A DNA stretch of 7,988 nt from a bacterium (GCA_030428825.1 JAUIEL010000298.1:1-7988); one strand, 5' to 3'; counted from the stretch's first letter, positions 1 to 6,952 are shown. Notes: generated by a model not told the origin, from the letters alone. Numbers and translations: made by a program.

Positions 1-1
1 G

Positions 2-340
2 CGGGCCGAGCTGGTCGACGCCTGCCGGTCGGTGGCGCGGGACGTCGCCGCGGGGCGGCTCGCGCCGGAGGCGATCGACGAGGCGGCGCTCTCCGCGCGC
101 CTCTACCAGCCCGGCCCCGACCCCGACGTCGTCGTCCGGACCGCGGGGGAGCGGCGGGTGTCGAACTTCCTCCTCTGGCAGATCTCGTACGCGGAGATCG
201 TCATCAGCGACGTCTGCTGGCCGGAGTTTCGGGTCCCGCAGTTCCACGCCGCGCTGACCGAGTTCCAGGGCCGGGTCCGGAAGTTCGGCGGGCTCGCCTC
301 GGGGAAGGACCCGCGGGCCCCGGCGCCGCTCGGGCGATGA
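2..340 (+). CDS. uppS: Undecaprenyl diphosphate synthase (cis-prenyltransferase), C-terminal part, 5' end outside window
   Basis: UppS extends farnesyl diphosphate with isopentenyl diphosphate units in cis to make the C55 lipid carrier precursor for peptidoglycan and other envelope polymers; it acts at the cytoplasmic face of the membrane. The frame is open from base 2, so only the last 112 residues are present. They carry the family's C-terminal signature in order: PDPDVVVRTAGE, RRVSNFLLWQ, SYAEIVISDVCWPEF and finally RVRKFGG. These include the conserved Arg residues of the RT-x-GE and R-x-SNF motifs that contact the diphosphate, and the conserved Glu of YAE. The usual Ser or Gly in RT(S/G)GE is Ala here, a mild change. 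The TGA stop overlaps the ATG of cdsA (ATGA), a common uppS-cdsA arrangement that implies coupled translation. The identification is secure; the N-terminal half cannot be judged. Confidence 0.94.
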   Translation, partial: RAELVDACRSVARDVAAGRLAPEAIDEAALSARLYQPGPDPDVVVRTAGERRVSNFLLWQISYAEIVISDVCWPEFRVPQFHAALTEFQGRVRKFGGLASGKDPRAPAPLGR

Positions 341-1215
341 CGGTGGCGGAGGGGAACAAGCCGCCGCCCACGCCGGTCTGGAAGCGCTGCCTCGGAGGCG
401 GGGTCGCGCTCGGCGTCCTCTGGCTCGTCCTCACGCTCGACGCCGGATGGTCCCGCCCGTGGATCTCGGCCTCGCTCGCCGTCGTCATGGGCGTCCTGGC
501 GGGTGGCGAGCTGATCCAGATGCTCCGCCGGGGCGGCCGTCCGGTGCACCCTCGCCTCGCGCTGTTCGGAGTCGTCGCCGTCCTGGTGGGTCGCGCGGCG
601 CTCGTGCTCGCCGGCGCGCCGGTGGGGCGGGGGGACGAGGCGATCCTCGCGGCGATGTTCGCCGCCATGCTCGCGCTGGAGGTGCGGCGCGGGGACGTCG
701 AGGAGGGACCGGCGCGGATCGCCGGGACGCTGCTCGTCCTGTTCTACGTGGCGTCGTTCGCGTTCCTGGTCGACCTCCTCCTCCTCCCGGCGGCGCCGCA
801 CGGCGTCCAGCTCGCGATCCTGGTGGTGGTGACGGCGAAGGCGACCGACATGGGCGGCTACCTCGTCGGGAAGGCGATCGGCGGCCCGAAGCTCGCGCCG
901 AAGGTCAGCCCCGGGAAGACGTGGGCGGGATTCGCCGGCGGGACCGCGTTGGCGATCGCGATCGCCGTCGTCGGCGGCGGCTGGATCGCGCGCCCGCTGC
1001 CGGTCGTCGACCGCGTCGCGCTCGGACTGCTGCTGTCGGTGGCGGCGCCGCTCGGCGACCTGGCGGAGTCGCTGATCAAGCGCTGGCTCCACGTGAAGGA
1101 CTCGTCCGGCCTGGTGCCGACGTTCGGCGGGACGCTCGACATGATCGACTCCCTTGTCCTGGCCGCCCCGGTCGGTTACTGGTTCCTCGTCGTGCGCGGG
1201 GGGATCCCGCTCTGA
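337..1215 (+). CDS. cdsA: Phosphatidate cytidylyltransferase (CDP-diglyceride synthase)
   Basis: CdsA is an integral membrane enzyme that turns phosphatidic acid and CTP into CDP-diacylglycerol, the branch point of phospholipid synthesis. The 292-residue product is of normal family length. It has about eight hydrophobic segments, for example near residues 18-35, 43-60, 73-92, 128-150 and 195-215. The conserved cytosolic motif KLAPKVSPGKTWAG is present, followed by LGDLAESLIKR with Asp241, Lys248 and Arg249. The C-terminal family signature runs over residues 248-272 as KR-x4-KD-SSGLVPTFGGTLDMIDS, keeping the metal-binding Asp268 and Asp271. Two signature positions differ from the textbook form: the His of HGG is Phe263, and the Arg of LDR is Met269. 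The ATG overlaps the uppS stop by 4 bases, so the start is well supported. phoH follows after 34 bases with no terminator seen. Confidence 0.95.
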   Translation: MTVAEGNKPPPTPVWKRCLGGGVALGVLWLVLTLDAGWSRPWISASLAVVMGVLAGGELIQMLRRGGRPVHPRLALFGVVAVLVGRAALVLAGAPVGRGDEAILAAMFAAMLALEVRRGDVEEGPARIAGTLLVLFYVASFAFLVDLLLLPAAPHGVQLAILVVVTAKATDMGGYLVGKAIGGPKLAPKVSPGKTWAGFAGGTALAIAIAVVGGGWIARPLPVVDRVALGLLLSVAAPLGDLAESLIKRWLHVKDSSGLVPTFGGTLDMIDSLVLAAPVGYWFLVVRGGIPL

Positions 1216-1249
1216 CGCCGGACGTACGGTCCCGGCGGGGCGTCGCCGG

Positions 1250-1765
1250 GTGAAACGAGGACGGTTGGAAGCACAGATCGAACTCGAGTCGCTGGAGGAG
1301 GAGCAGCGCCTGTTCGGCGCGCGCGACAAGTGGCGGCGCCTCCTCTGCGGGAGGTTCCCGGTGGAGCTCGTCAGCCGCCAGGGGGCGCTGAAGATCCTGG
1401 GGGAGGAGGACGCGGTCGCCGAGGTGAAGGCGCTGCTCGATCGGGCGCTGATCGCGGTCCGGAAGGGGCAGGGAGACACCGCGCTCGAGCGGATCTTCGC
1501 CGACGGCTCGGCGCCGCCCGCGGATCCGACGCGCATCCTGACCTCCGGCATCCGTCCGCGCTCGCCGGGCCAGCGCCGCTACGTCGAGTCGCTGGCGCGG
1601 AACCTCATCACCATCGTGCTCGGCCCCGCGGGGACCGGCAAGACGTTCCTCGCGGTCGCGTCGGCGGTCGCGGCGCTCCGCCGCGGCGACCACCGCAAGC
1701 TGGTCCTCGCGCGGCCGGCGGTCGAGGCGGGCGAGCGGCTCGGGTTCCTCCCCGGGGACATGTAG
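1250..1765 (+). CDS. phoH: PhoH-family ATPase, N-terminal half (P-loop part), ended by an in-frame TAG
   Basis: PhoH (YbeZ/PhoL-type) proteins are cytoplasmic P-loop ATPases linked to RNA metabolism and usually encoded next to ybeY. This 171-residue piece has a charged N-terminus, a KH-like segment near residues 24-68, and then the ATPase core. The Walker A motif GPAGTGKT is at residues 125-132, followed by the family sequence RPAVEAGERLGFLPGDM. Translation would then stop at TAG. The frame simply continues into the other half of a normal PhoH, and the two parts together span 324 codons, the usual family size. I chose GTG at 1250 because a GGGG run lies 9 bases upstream and it falls just after cdsA; a TTG at 1265 with GAGG 4 bases before it is the alternative. 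An ATG at 1154 lies inside cdsA and was not used. On its own this half lacks Walker B, so it should not hydrolyse ATP normally. Confidence 0.9.
   Translation: MKRGRLEAQIELESLEEEQRLFGARDKWRRLLCGRFPVELVSRQGALKILGEEDAVAEVKALLDRALIAVRKGQGDTALERIFADGSAPPADPTRILTSGIRPRSPGQRRYVESLARNLITIVLGPAGTGKTFLAVASAVAALRRGDHRKLVLARPAVEAGERLGFLPGDM
1763..1765 (+). other. In-frame amber codon (TAG) inside phoH
   Basis: TAG is codon 172 of the phoH frame that runs from 1250 to 2224. The protein sequence on both sides is in register with the family: LGFLPGDM before it and AKVNPYLRPLYDALF after it. The usual form, as remembered for PhoH proteins, is PGDL or PGDM, often followed by Gln, then (E/A)KV(D/N)PYLRPLYDAL. 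The amber therefore sits where Gln (CAG) is common and is one C-to-T change away from it. There is no frameshift. A GTG at 1772, two codons further on, could allow re-initiation. Sequencing error, strain variation, a real nonsense mutation and readthrough all remain possible. Confidence 0.9.
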
Positions 1766-1771
1766 GCGAAG

Positions 1772-2224
1772 GTGAACCCGTACCTCCGCCCGCTGTACGA
1801 CGCGCTGTTCGCGCTGATGGACCCGAACCAGGTGCGGCGGTACCTCGAGAACGACGTGATCGAGATCGTTCCGCTCGCCTACATGCGCGGCCGCACTCTC
1901 GACCGCGCGTTCATCATCCTCGACGAGGCGCAGAACACGACCCCGCCGCAGATGAAGATGTTCCTGACCCGGATGGGGGAGGGGTCGCGCATCGTCGTCA
2001 CCGGCGACGCCACGCAGACCGACCTCCCGGCCGGGGTGGCGTCGGGCCTCCACCACTGCACGCGGATCCTCCGGAACGTCCCGGACATCGGCGTCGTGGA
2101 GCTCGAGAAGGGGGACATCGTGCGCCACCCGCTGGTCCAGCGGATCGTGAAGGCGTACGAGGAGGACGAGGACGGAGGGGCGGGCGGCGCGAACGGGAAC
2201 GGCGGCCGGGGGCCGCGCTCCTGA
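1772..2224 (+). CDS. phoH: PhoH-family ATPase, C-terminal half (Walker B part), in frame after the TAG
   Basis: This is the second half of the phoH gene, in the same frame as the first and separated only by TAG and two codons (Ala-Lys). It begins with NPYLRPLYDALFALMD, then VIEIVPLAYMRGRTL. The Walker B motif AFIILDEAQNTT has its Asp-Glu at residues 225-226 of the full-length count. It is followed by QMKMFLTRMG and VTGDATQTDLP, both hallmark PhoH blocks, and the C-terminal DIVRHPLVQRIVKAYEE. The extreme C-terminus is a low-complexity Gly/Asn tail. The GTG at 1772 is the first possible start after the amber, but its ribosome binding site is poor, so independent expression is uncertain. Every conserved block is intact, with no further damage, which argues that the interruption is recent, tolerated or artefactual rather than an old pseudogene. 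The stop codon overlaps the start of ybeY. Confidence 0.9.
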   Translation: MNPYLRPLYDALFALMDPNQVRRYLENDVIEIVPLAYMRGRTLDRAFIILDEAQNTTPPQMKMFLTRMGEGSRIVVTGDATQTDLPAGVASGLHHCTRILRNVPDIGVVELEKGDIVRHPLVQRIVKAYEEDEDGGAGGANGNGGRGPRS

Positions 2225-2730
2225 GCCCGCGGCCGACCGTCGAGGTCGCGGTCCGCGCCCGCCGGTTGCCGTGCGGCCGCGCGCGGCTGTCGCGCCTCCT
2301 CGACGGGGCGGTCCGCGAGGCCGCGCGGGTCGCCCGCCGCCGCGCGCCGTTCCTCTCGGTGGCGGTCGTCGGCGACGTGACGATGCGGCGGCTGAACCGC
2401 GACTTCCACGACGCCGACCGGACGACCGACGTGCTCGCGTTCCCGTTCGACGCCGACGAGGACGGCGTCGACGGCGAGCTGATCCTCTGCGCCCCCGAGG
2501 CCCGACGGCAGGCCGCGCGACGGGGGCTCCCGTTCCTGACCGAGCTCCTGCTGTACGCGGTCCACGGCACCCTGCATCTGCTCGGCGAGGAGGACCACGA
2601 TCCGCGGGGGGCGCTTCGGATGCGCCGGCTCGAGCGGGCGGCGCTCGAGCGACTCGGTTACCCGCTCCCGTCGGAGCATCTACAGGAGGTCGACTCGGCG
2701 CTCAGCGTCCGGCGGAACCGGCGTCGATGA
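2221..2730 (+). CDS. ybeY: Endoribonuclease YbeY, rRNA maturation factor
   Basis: YbeY is a zinc-dependent cytoplasmic RNase involved in 16S rRNA 3'-end maturation and 70S ribosome quality control. The diagnostic blocks are VVGDVTMRRLNRDFHDADRT, then TDVLAFPFD, then GELILC. The metal site is HGTLHLLGEEDH, with His115, His119 and His126 as the three ligands. The last spacing is one residue longer than the classic HGxLHLxGYDH, a variant I believe also occurs in other YbeY proteins. No ATG, GTG or TTG precedes the first beta strand (TVEVAVRA). The best start is therefore CTG at 2221, overlapping the phoH TGA, with GGGGG at 2208-2212 as a weak ribosome binding site; this gives 169 residues. TTG at 2266 would remove the first strand and is less likely. 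A basic tail of about 20 residues follows the normal family end. Confidence 0.92.
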   Translation: MSPRPTVEVAVRARRLPCGRARLSRLLDGAVREAARVARRRAPFLSVAVVGDVTMRRLNRDFHDADRTTDVLAFPFDADEDGVDGELILCAPEARRQAARRGLPFLTELLLYAVHGTLHLLGEEDHDPRGALRMRRLERAALERLGYPLPSEHLQEVDSALSVRRNRRR

Positions 2731-2764
2731 CCGTCGACTCCGATTCGATGCACCTCTTCCCCGT

Positions 2765-2770
2765 GGAGGT
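2765..2770 (+). promoter_or_regulatory. Ribosome binding site for the 1349-residue secreted protein
   Basis: GGAGGT lies 6 bases before the ATG at 2777, an ideal Shine-Dalgarno match and spacing. It fixes that start, and the signal peptide begins directly there. The paralogue at 7006 has the same arrangement. Confidence 0.85.
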
Positions 2771-2776
2771 CGTCCG

Positions 2777-5700
2777 ATGCTCGCGCCGTGCCGCTCCTCG
2801 TCCCGCTCCGTTCTCGGCGTCGTCGTCCTCGCGGCGCTCGCCGCTCCCGCGACCGCGCAGGTCGACGCGACGCTCGCGTTCGACCAGCGGTTCCTCGGCC
2901 TGATCGACGCGCCGAACGACGCCGACGTCGTGTCGTTCCACGACGTGGCGGGGTCGATCCTGACGGTCACCGTCACGTCGTCGTCGGGGAACGGGCTGCA
3001 CCCCGGGCTCGAGCTGCTCGACGCGTCGATGACGCCGATCGACCTCGGGACGAAGCTGAAGACGGCGAAGAAGAAGGCGAAGCTGAAGAAGTTCCCGCTG
3101 CCGGCGAGCGGCGAGTACCACCTCCGCGTCCGCTCCCTGAACTCGCTCACCGGCGTCTACAAGCTGAAGCTCGGCGGGAGTCCGCCGAAGAAGTTCTCGG
3201 GAGAGTCGACCATCGGCGCCGCGGGCGAGCTCGACGAGGTCGTCTTCTCGGCGCGCGCCGACTCCGTGCTGAAGGGGAGCCTGCTGCGGATCTCCGGCGA
3301 CGTCCGGCCGTTCGCGGTCGAGCTCGTCGGGCCGAGCGGCGCGCTGGTCGCGCTGGCGGGCGGCGCGGCGGAGAGCGAGGACGGGTCCGCGTTCACCCTC
3401 GACGGGGTCGCGCTCCCGTCGGTCGGCGACTACCGCCTGCGCGTCACGGGGAAGTCGGGGACGACCGGCGGCTACGCGTGGAAGTTGAAGGTCGTGCCGC
3501 CGCCGCCCGCGAAGGGGAAGGTGTTCGAGGACGGCCACCCGCACGACGACGGCGTCGCGCCCGACGGGTTCACGCTCGAGGAGGTCTTCTTCGGGCGCGG
3601 ACTGCTCACGAGCGACGGGCTCGCGATGACGGTCAAGAGCCCGTACTCGCTCGTCCGGACCGACCCGATCTCCGGGCTGCCGGTCCCCGGTTCGCTCGAG
3701 CCGCTCTTCCCGGGCGGCAACCTCGATCCGTTCCCGGCGTTCGCGCTCGGGCCGCTCTTCACCCCGCCGATCGTGCCGCGGAACGCGGCGCTCGTGCTCC
3801 GCTTCAGCCGGAAGGTCGACGGCGCCTCGCTCCGTCTCGACGGCGAGGGGCGGCTGACCGACGAGAGCCCGATCCGCGTGGTCGTGAGCGGGCAGGCGGT
3901 CGTCTGCGAGGTGTTCGAGGACGGGCACGACCTGATCCTGAACCCGGTCCTCGACGACCAGGTCGGCCTCCCGGCGTCGCCGGTGGTGTTCGACGCCGCC
4001 GGGAACCCGACCGCGGACGCGAACGGGGTCGGCCACCTCGCCGTCGTCGGGTCGGGCCCGTTCCCGCTGAAGAGCGTCACCGGCTCGACGATCGAGCCCC
4101 GCAAGGACCTCCTCGGGTCGCTCGACGCGGGGGGCGTCGCGATCGGATTCAACCCGGGGAACCAGGCGCTCGACTTCTTCGACCAGACCGACGTCGGGGT
4201 CGGGAGCCAGGGGTACGGCGGGTTCCTCCCCGACGAGACCGCGCCGCGGCTGATCCGGGAGCACCGGGTCGTCGACACGTACGACCCGGACTTCGTCCAG
4301 CCCGCGCTCGGCGACACGCTCGGTCCCGATCTGCTCGGACTCGTGCGGGCCGATCCGTTCGACGTCGAGGCGAAGGGGGGGCTCGGCGAGTGGGCGGGCG
4401 GCATCCTCCGCCTGCGTCCGGACGGACCGCTGACCGAGGAGATCGTCGTCGTGCGGAACACGGTCCTGCCGCTGCCGGACGGTCGGTTCCGGAACGACGT
4501 CGTCCTCGCGTCGGCGATGGTGGTCCCGCCGGCGATCGGCGAGGCGGTCGAGCTGGTGCGGGCCGAGTACTTCGAGCCGGACCCGAGCCACCCGATCGAT
4601 CCGCTCCTGTTCGACCCCGACAACCCGCAGCTCGAGGAGAACGCGGACCTCCTGCGGTTCGTCGTCGTCCGGGACCGGAACGGCGTGCCGATCGACGCGA
4701 CCGGACCGATCGACTCGCTCTCCTCGTTCACGTTCCGGTTCAGCGAGCCGATGCTCCCCGAGTCGTTCCGACCGTACGAGACGTTCTTCGTGTCGAACTC
4801 CCCGGCGATCGAGAACTTCGGCCTGAACTTCGTCGGTCGGGTCGAGGCGAGCCAGGGCGGCCGCGCGATGACGTTCCGGCCGCATCGGCGGATCGACTTC
4901 GGTCCGGCGGCGGGGACCGACGTGCCGGTCGGGTTCGGGCCGTCGCCGCGGACGCTCGCGCTCCACCTGAAGGCGGTGCCGCCGGCCGACGTGCTCGCCG
5001 GGCTCCTGGGCGAGGAGGGGTACCTCGAGTTCGAGCGCGAGGGACACCGTGGCGTGACCGACCTCGGAGGGCAGCCGCTCGCCTTCCCGCTCTCGTTCCT
5101 CTCGCCCGAGTCGGGGGTGATCGACTACTCGTTCTCGTTCGTGACCCTCGGCGATCCCGAGCTGGAGGAGGTCGGCGCGGTGGTCCAACGGTTCCTCGGC
5201 CGGCCGAAGAGCGGCTTCGACGACGCGGGGAACACCGGGATCACGTATCGCGACGTCCCGCCGTCGCTCTGCGCGAACGGGCGCAACCTGTACGGCCCGC
5301 GGCTGGCGGACCTGAACCTGTTCACCAACGGCTTCCTCTCGGGCGCGCCGGTGCAGTTCTTCACGAAGGTCCACGACGACTTCGACCCGCCGCTCGACAT
5401 CGACGGCAACGTGACGCAGCTCGACGCGTTCCCGGCCGGCTCGTCGACCCCGATCGGCAGCTTCTCGGTCCTCGGCGGCGTGAGGATGCAGCACGTCTAC
5501 CGCGCGGTCGACGCCTCTCCCGACTGGGAGGCGCTCGCCGGCACGTCCCTCGACCTGTTCCGGATCTCCTACGCCCCTGCGTTCCCGGGCGGGCTGGTGT
5601 TCGAGACGGTGCTGCCGGACATCTCGATCCACGCGGGGCACTCGCCGATCGTGCCGGACACCGGTCAATCCGCCGGCGTCCCGTGGCACCCGAACAGCGG

Positions 5701-6826
5701 CCTCGACGGCGAGATGGCGGCGAACTACGCGGCGGTCGAGGCGGAGAGCGGAGTCGCGCACGAGCGTCAGATCGTCGTCGGCGCGCCGGACGGCAACGGC
5801 GGCACCATCGGGGTGCCGTTCACGATCACGAACGCGAGCACCTACGTCCCGGCCGGGACGCAGCACAAGTACCACCCGTTCCCCGAGTTCACCGCGCCGT
5901 TCGCCTACAACAACGGCGTGCGCGACCAGGCGACGTTCACCGGCGGCAAGTACGGCCCGCAGGCGACCACGTGGGGGGGGAAGAAGGGGGAGCGCCGTCC
6001 GGAGTCGCTCCTCCTGGAGTACCGGGTCCGGGTCGTCGATCCGCTGAACCCGCCGTCGACCGGCAACCGGCTGAAGTTCGCGCTCGGCGTCCTCTCGTCG
6101 GCGGTCCCGCGGTTCCGCGTCTTCTCGATCGGCACCGGCTGCCTGTCGTGCTGCTTCACCCAGAACAACTGCGCCGCGAGCTGTCTCATCTCGTACGGAC
6201 CCGCGATGGACGGGCAGAACGGGAACGCGGCGCCGCTCGATCCGGACTCGATCACCCACGCGGCCGGTCCGACCCCGGCGCCTCCCGGGCTGCCGTGCTA
6301 CTGCCTCCGTCCACCGCAGAACGCGACGGTGCCGCCGGTCGGGTGCCTCGACACGCAGACGCCCGTGCCGACGATCGACCAGGTCGCGACGGGTCAGCTG
6401 CCGAACCCGCAGGGCGGGCAGCAGGTGAACAACTTCGGGGACAACGCCCGGTACTTCATGACGTTCGACTACGTGAAGCGGGAGTCGTTCCTCCGGTCGC
6501 CGTTCGTCCGGGTCCAGCCCGCGCCGAACGGGGCGCTGGCCGGGGTGACGGACCCGAAGTTCCTGGCGCCGATCTTCGATCCGCCGCTCGACGCGATCCC
6601 GGCCGGGACGAAGCTCGAGATCCGGTTCCGGGCCTCGGGGAGCGGCGTCGAGAGCCTCGACGTGACCCCCTGGGTGACCCCCGAACAGATGGCGAACCCG
6701 GATCACGCCTTGAACCAGGTGGCCGGGACCCCCTACATCCAGTTCGAAGCCCGCGTGGAGTCGAACACGAGTTCGCAGCTCACTCCGATCCTCGACGAGG
6801 TCGTCGTGCCGTTCCGGCACGAGTGA
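2777..6826 (+). CDS. Large secreted multi-domain protein with tandem PPC-like domains and an eight-cysteine cluster, function unknown
   Basis: I do not recognise this 1349-residue protein as a named family. It opens with a signal peptide: a basic start, a hydrophobic run VLGVVVLAALAAP, and a likely cut after Ala27 (ATA|Q). Export to the periplasm or outside is therefore expected. Residues about 29-132 and 137-240 are two tandem beta-sandwich domains resembling pre-peptidase C-terminal (PPC) domains; the endings GEYHLRVRSLNSLTGVYKLKL and GDYRLRVTGKSGTTGGYAWKL are typical. A Pro/Lys linker and the acidic motif FEDGHPHDDG follow. Segments with RFSRKVDG (near 342) and FRFSEPM (653-659) look like bacterial Ig-like domains. 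Eight cysteines cluster at residues 1122-1190. The C-terminus (about 1274-1349, ending ILDEVVVPF) looks like a carbohydrate-binding-type beta-sandwich. No protease or glycosidase active site and no membrane or sorting anchor were seen. It starts 46 bases after ybeY and may be read from that operon. An adhesin, surface-layer or matrix protein is plausible but inferred. Confidence 0.9.
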   Translation: MLAPCRSSSRSVLGVVVLAALAAPATAQVDATLAFDQRFLGLIDAPNDADVVSFHDVAGSILTVTVTSSSGNGLHPGLELLDASMTPIDLGTKLKTAKKKAKLKKFPLPASGEYHLRVRSLNSLTGVYKLKLGGSPPKKFSGESTIGAAGELDEVVFSARADSVLKGSLLRISGDVRPFAVELVGPSGALVALAGGAAESEDGSAFTLDGVALPSVGDYRLRVTGKSGTTGGYAWKLKVVPPPPAKGKVFEDGHPHDDGVAPDGFTLEEVFFGRGLLTSDGLAMTVKSPYSLVRTDPISGLPVPGSLEPLFPGGNLDPFPAFALGPLFTPPIVPRNAALVLRFSRKVDGASLRLDGEGRLTDESPIRVVVSGQAVVCEVFEDGHDLILNPVLDDQVGLPASPVVFDAAGNPTADANGVGHLAVVGSGPFPLKSVTGSTIEPRKDLLGSLDAGGVAIGFNPGNQALDFFDQTDVGVGSQGYGGFLPDETAPRLIREHRVVDTYDPDFVQPALGDTLGPDLLGLVRADPFDVEAKGGLGEWAGGILRLRPDGPLTEEIVVVRNTVLPLPDGRFRNDVVLASAMVVPPAIGEAVELVRAEYFEPDPSHPIDPLLFDPDNPQLEENADLLRFVVVRDRNGVPIDATGPIDSLSSFTFRFSEPMLPESFRPYETFFVSNSPAIENFGLNFVGRVEASQGGRAMTFRPHRRIDFGPAAGTDVPVGFGPSPRTLALHLKAVPPADVLAGLLGEEGYLEFEREGHRGVTDLGGQPLAFPLSFLSPESGVIDYSFSFVTLGDPELEEVGAVVQRFLGRPKSGFDDAGNTGITYRDVPPSLCANGRNLYGPRLADLNLFTNGFLSGAPVQFFTKVHDDFDPPLDIDGNVTQLDAFPAGSSTPIGSFSVLGGVRMQHVYRAVDASPDWEALAGTSLDLFRISYAPAFPGGLVFETVLPDISIHAGHSPIVPDTGQSAGVPWHPNSGLDGEMAANYAAVEAESGVAHERQIVVGAPDGNGGTIGVPFTITNASTYVPAGTQHKYHPFPEFTAPFAYNNGVRDQATFTGGKYGPQATTWGGKKGERRPESLLLEYRVRVVDPLNPPSTGNRLKFALGVLSSAVPRFRVFSIGTGCLSCCFTQNNCAASCLISYGPAMDGQNGNAAPLDPDSITHAAGPTPAPPGLPCYCLRPPQNATVPPVGCLDTQTPVPTIDQVATGQLPNPQGGQQVNNFGDNARYFMTFDYVKRESFLRSPFVRVQPAPNGALAGVTDPKFLAPIFDPPLDAIPAGTKLEIRFRASGSGVESLDVTPWVTPEQMANPDHALNQVAGTPYIQFEARVESNTSSQLTPILDEVVVPFRHE

Positions 6827-6846
6827 CCGCACGATCGGAGTGGGGA

Positions 6847-6878
6847 CCCGGGCGGCGAGGAGCCGTCCGGGCTTGTTT
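6847..6878 (+). terminator. Rho-independent terminator after the 1349-residue protein gene
   Basis: A 10-bp stem pairs CCCGGGCGGC (6847-6856) with GCCGTCCGGG (6862-6871), all pairs standard except one G-U. The loop is GAGGA, and the T-rich tail CTTGTTT (6872-6878) follows directly. It begins 20 bases after the stop codon. It ends transcription of the upstream block and separates it from the paralogue downstream. Confidence 0.82.
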
Positions 6879-6913
6879 CGTAAATGTCATTCGTGGAAGT
6901 CTCTTAGGTCGAA

Positions 6914-6942
6914 TTGACTCCTCGCCCGTAGCAGCGTAGACT
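6914..6942 (+). promoter_or_regulatory. Sigma70-type promoter for the second secreted-protein gene
   Basis: TTGACT (6914-6919) matches the -35 consensus at 5 of 6 positions and TAGACT (6937-6942) matches the -10 at 4 of 6. They are separated by exactly 17 bases. The site lies in the only relatively AT-rich stretch of the window, just after a terminator and before a strong ribosome binding site. Transcription would start near 6949, giving a leader of about 57 bases. Housekeeping sigma use is inferred from the match only. Confidence 0.68.
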
Positions 6943-6952
6943 TCTGGTGCTC

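Noticed and set aside
103..1551. Long - strand open frame across uppS, cdsA and phoH
   Set aside because: It opposes three genes with clear family motifs and translates to Arg/Asp/His-rich noise.
1763..1765. Pyrrolysine or another special amino acid inserted at the phoH amber
   Set aside because: No pyrrolysine genes are in the window, the site is not catalytic, and a one-base change from CAG is simpler. Readthrough in general is left open in the findings.
2690..2776. Possible promoter or terminator between ybeY and the large secreted gene
   Set aside because: Only a weak imperfect inverted repeat around CCGG with no T tract, and no paired -35/-10 boxes with acceptable spacing.
2702..6832. 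A 1376-codon open frame on the - strand opposite the large secreted protein
   Set aside because: It is extremely Arg/Glu/Val-rich with no domain or signal peptide, as expected from the complement of a GC-rich gene. The + strand frame has a signal peptide, an ideal ribosome binding site and a paralogue.
6909..6919. GTCGAATTGAC, a partial palindrome overlapping the -35 box, as an operator
   Set aside because: Only short arms match around AATT, easily due to chance, and no regulator gene is nearby.
2788..6939. A 1383-codon open frame on the + strand in another phase
   Set aside because: Arg-rich low-complexity translation overlapping the real gene along its whole length; no homology signal and no start signals.
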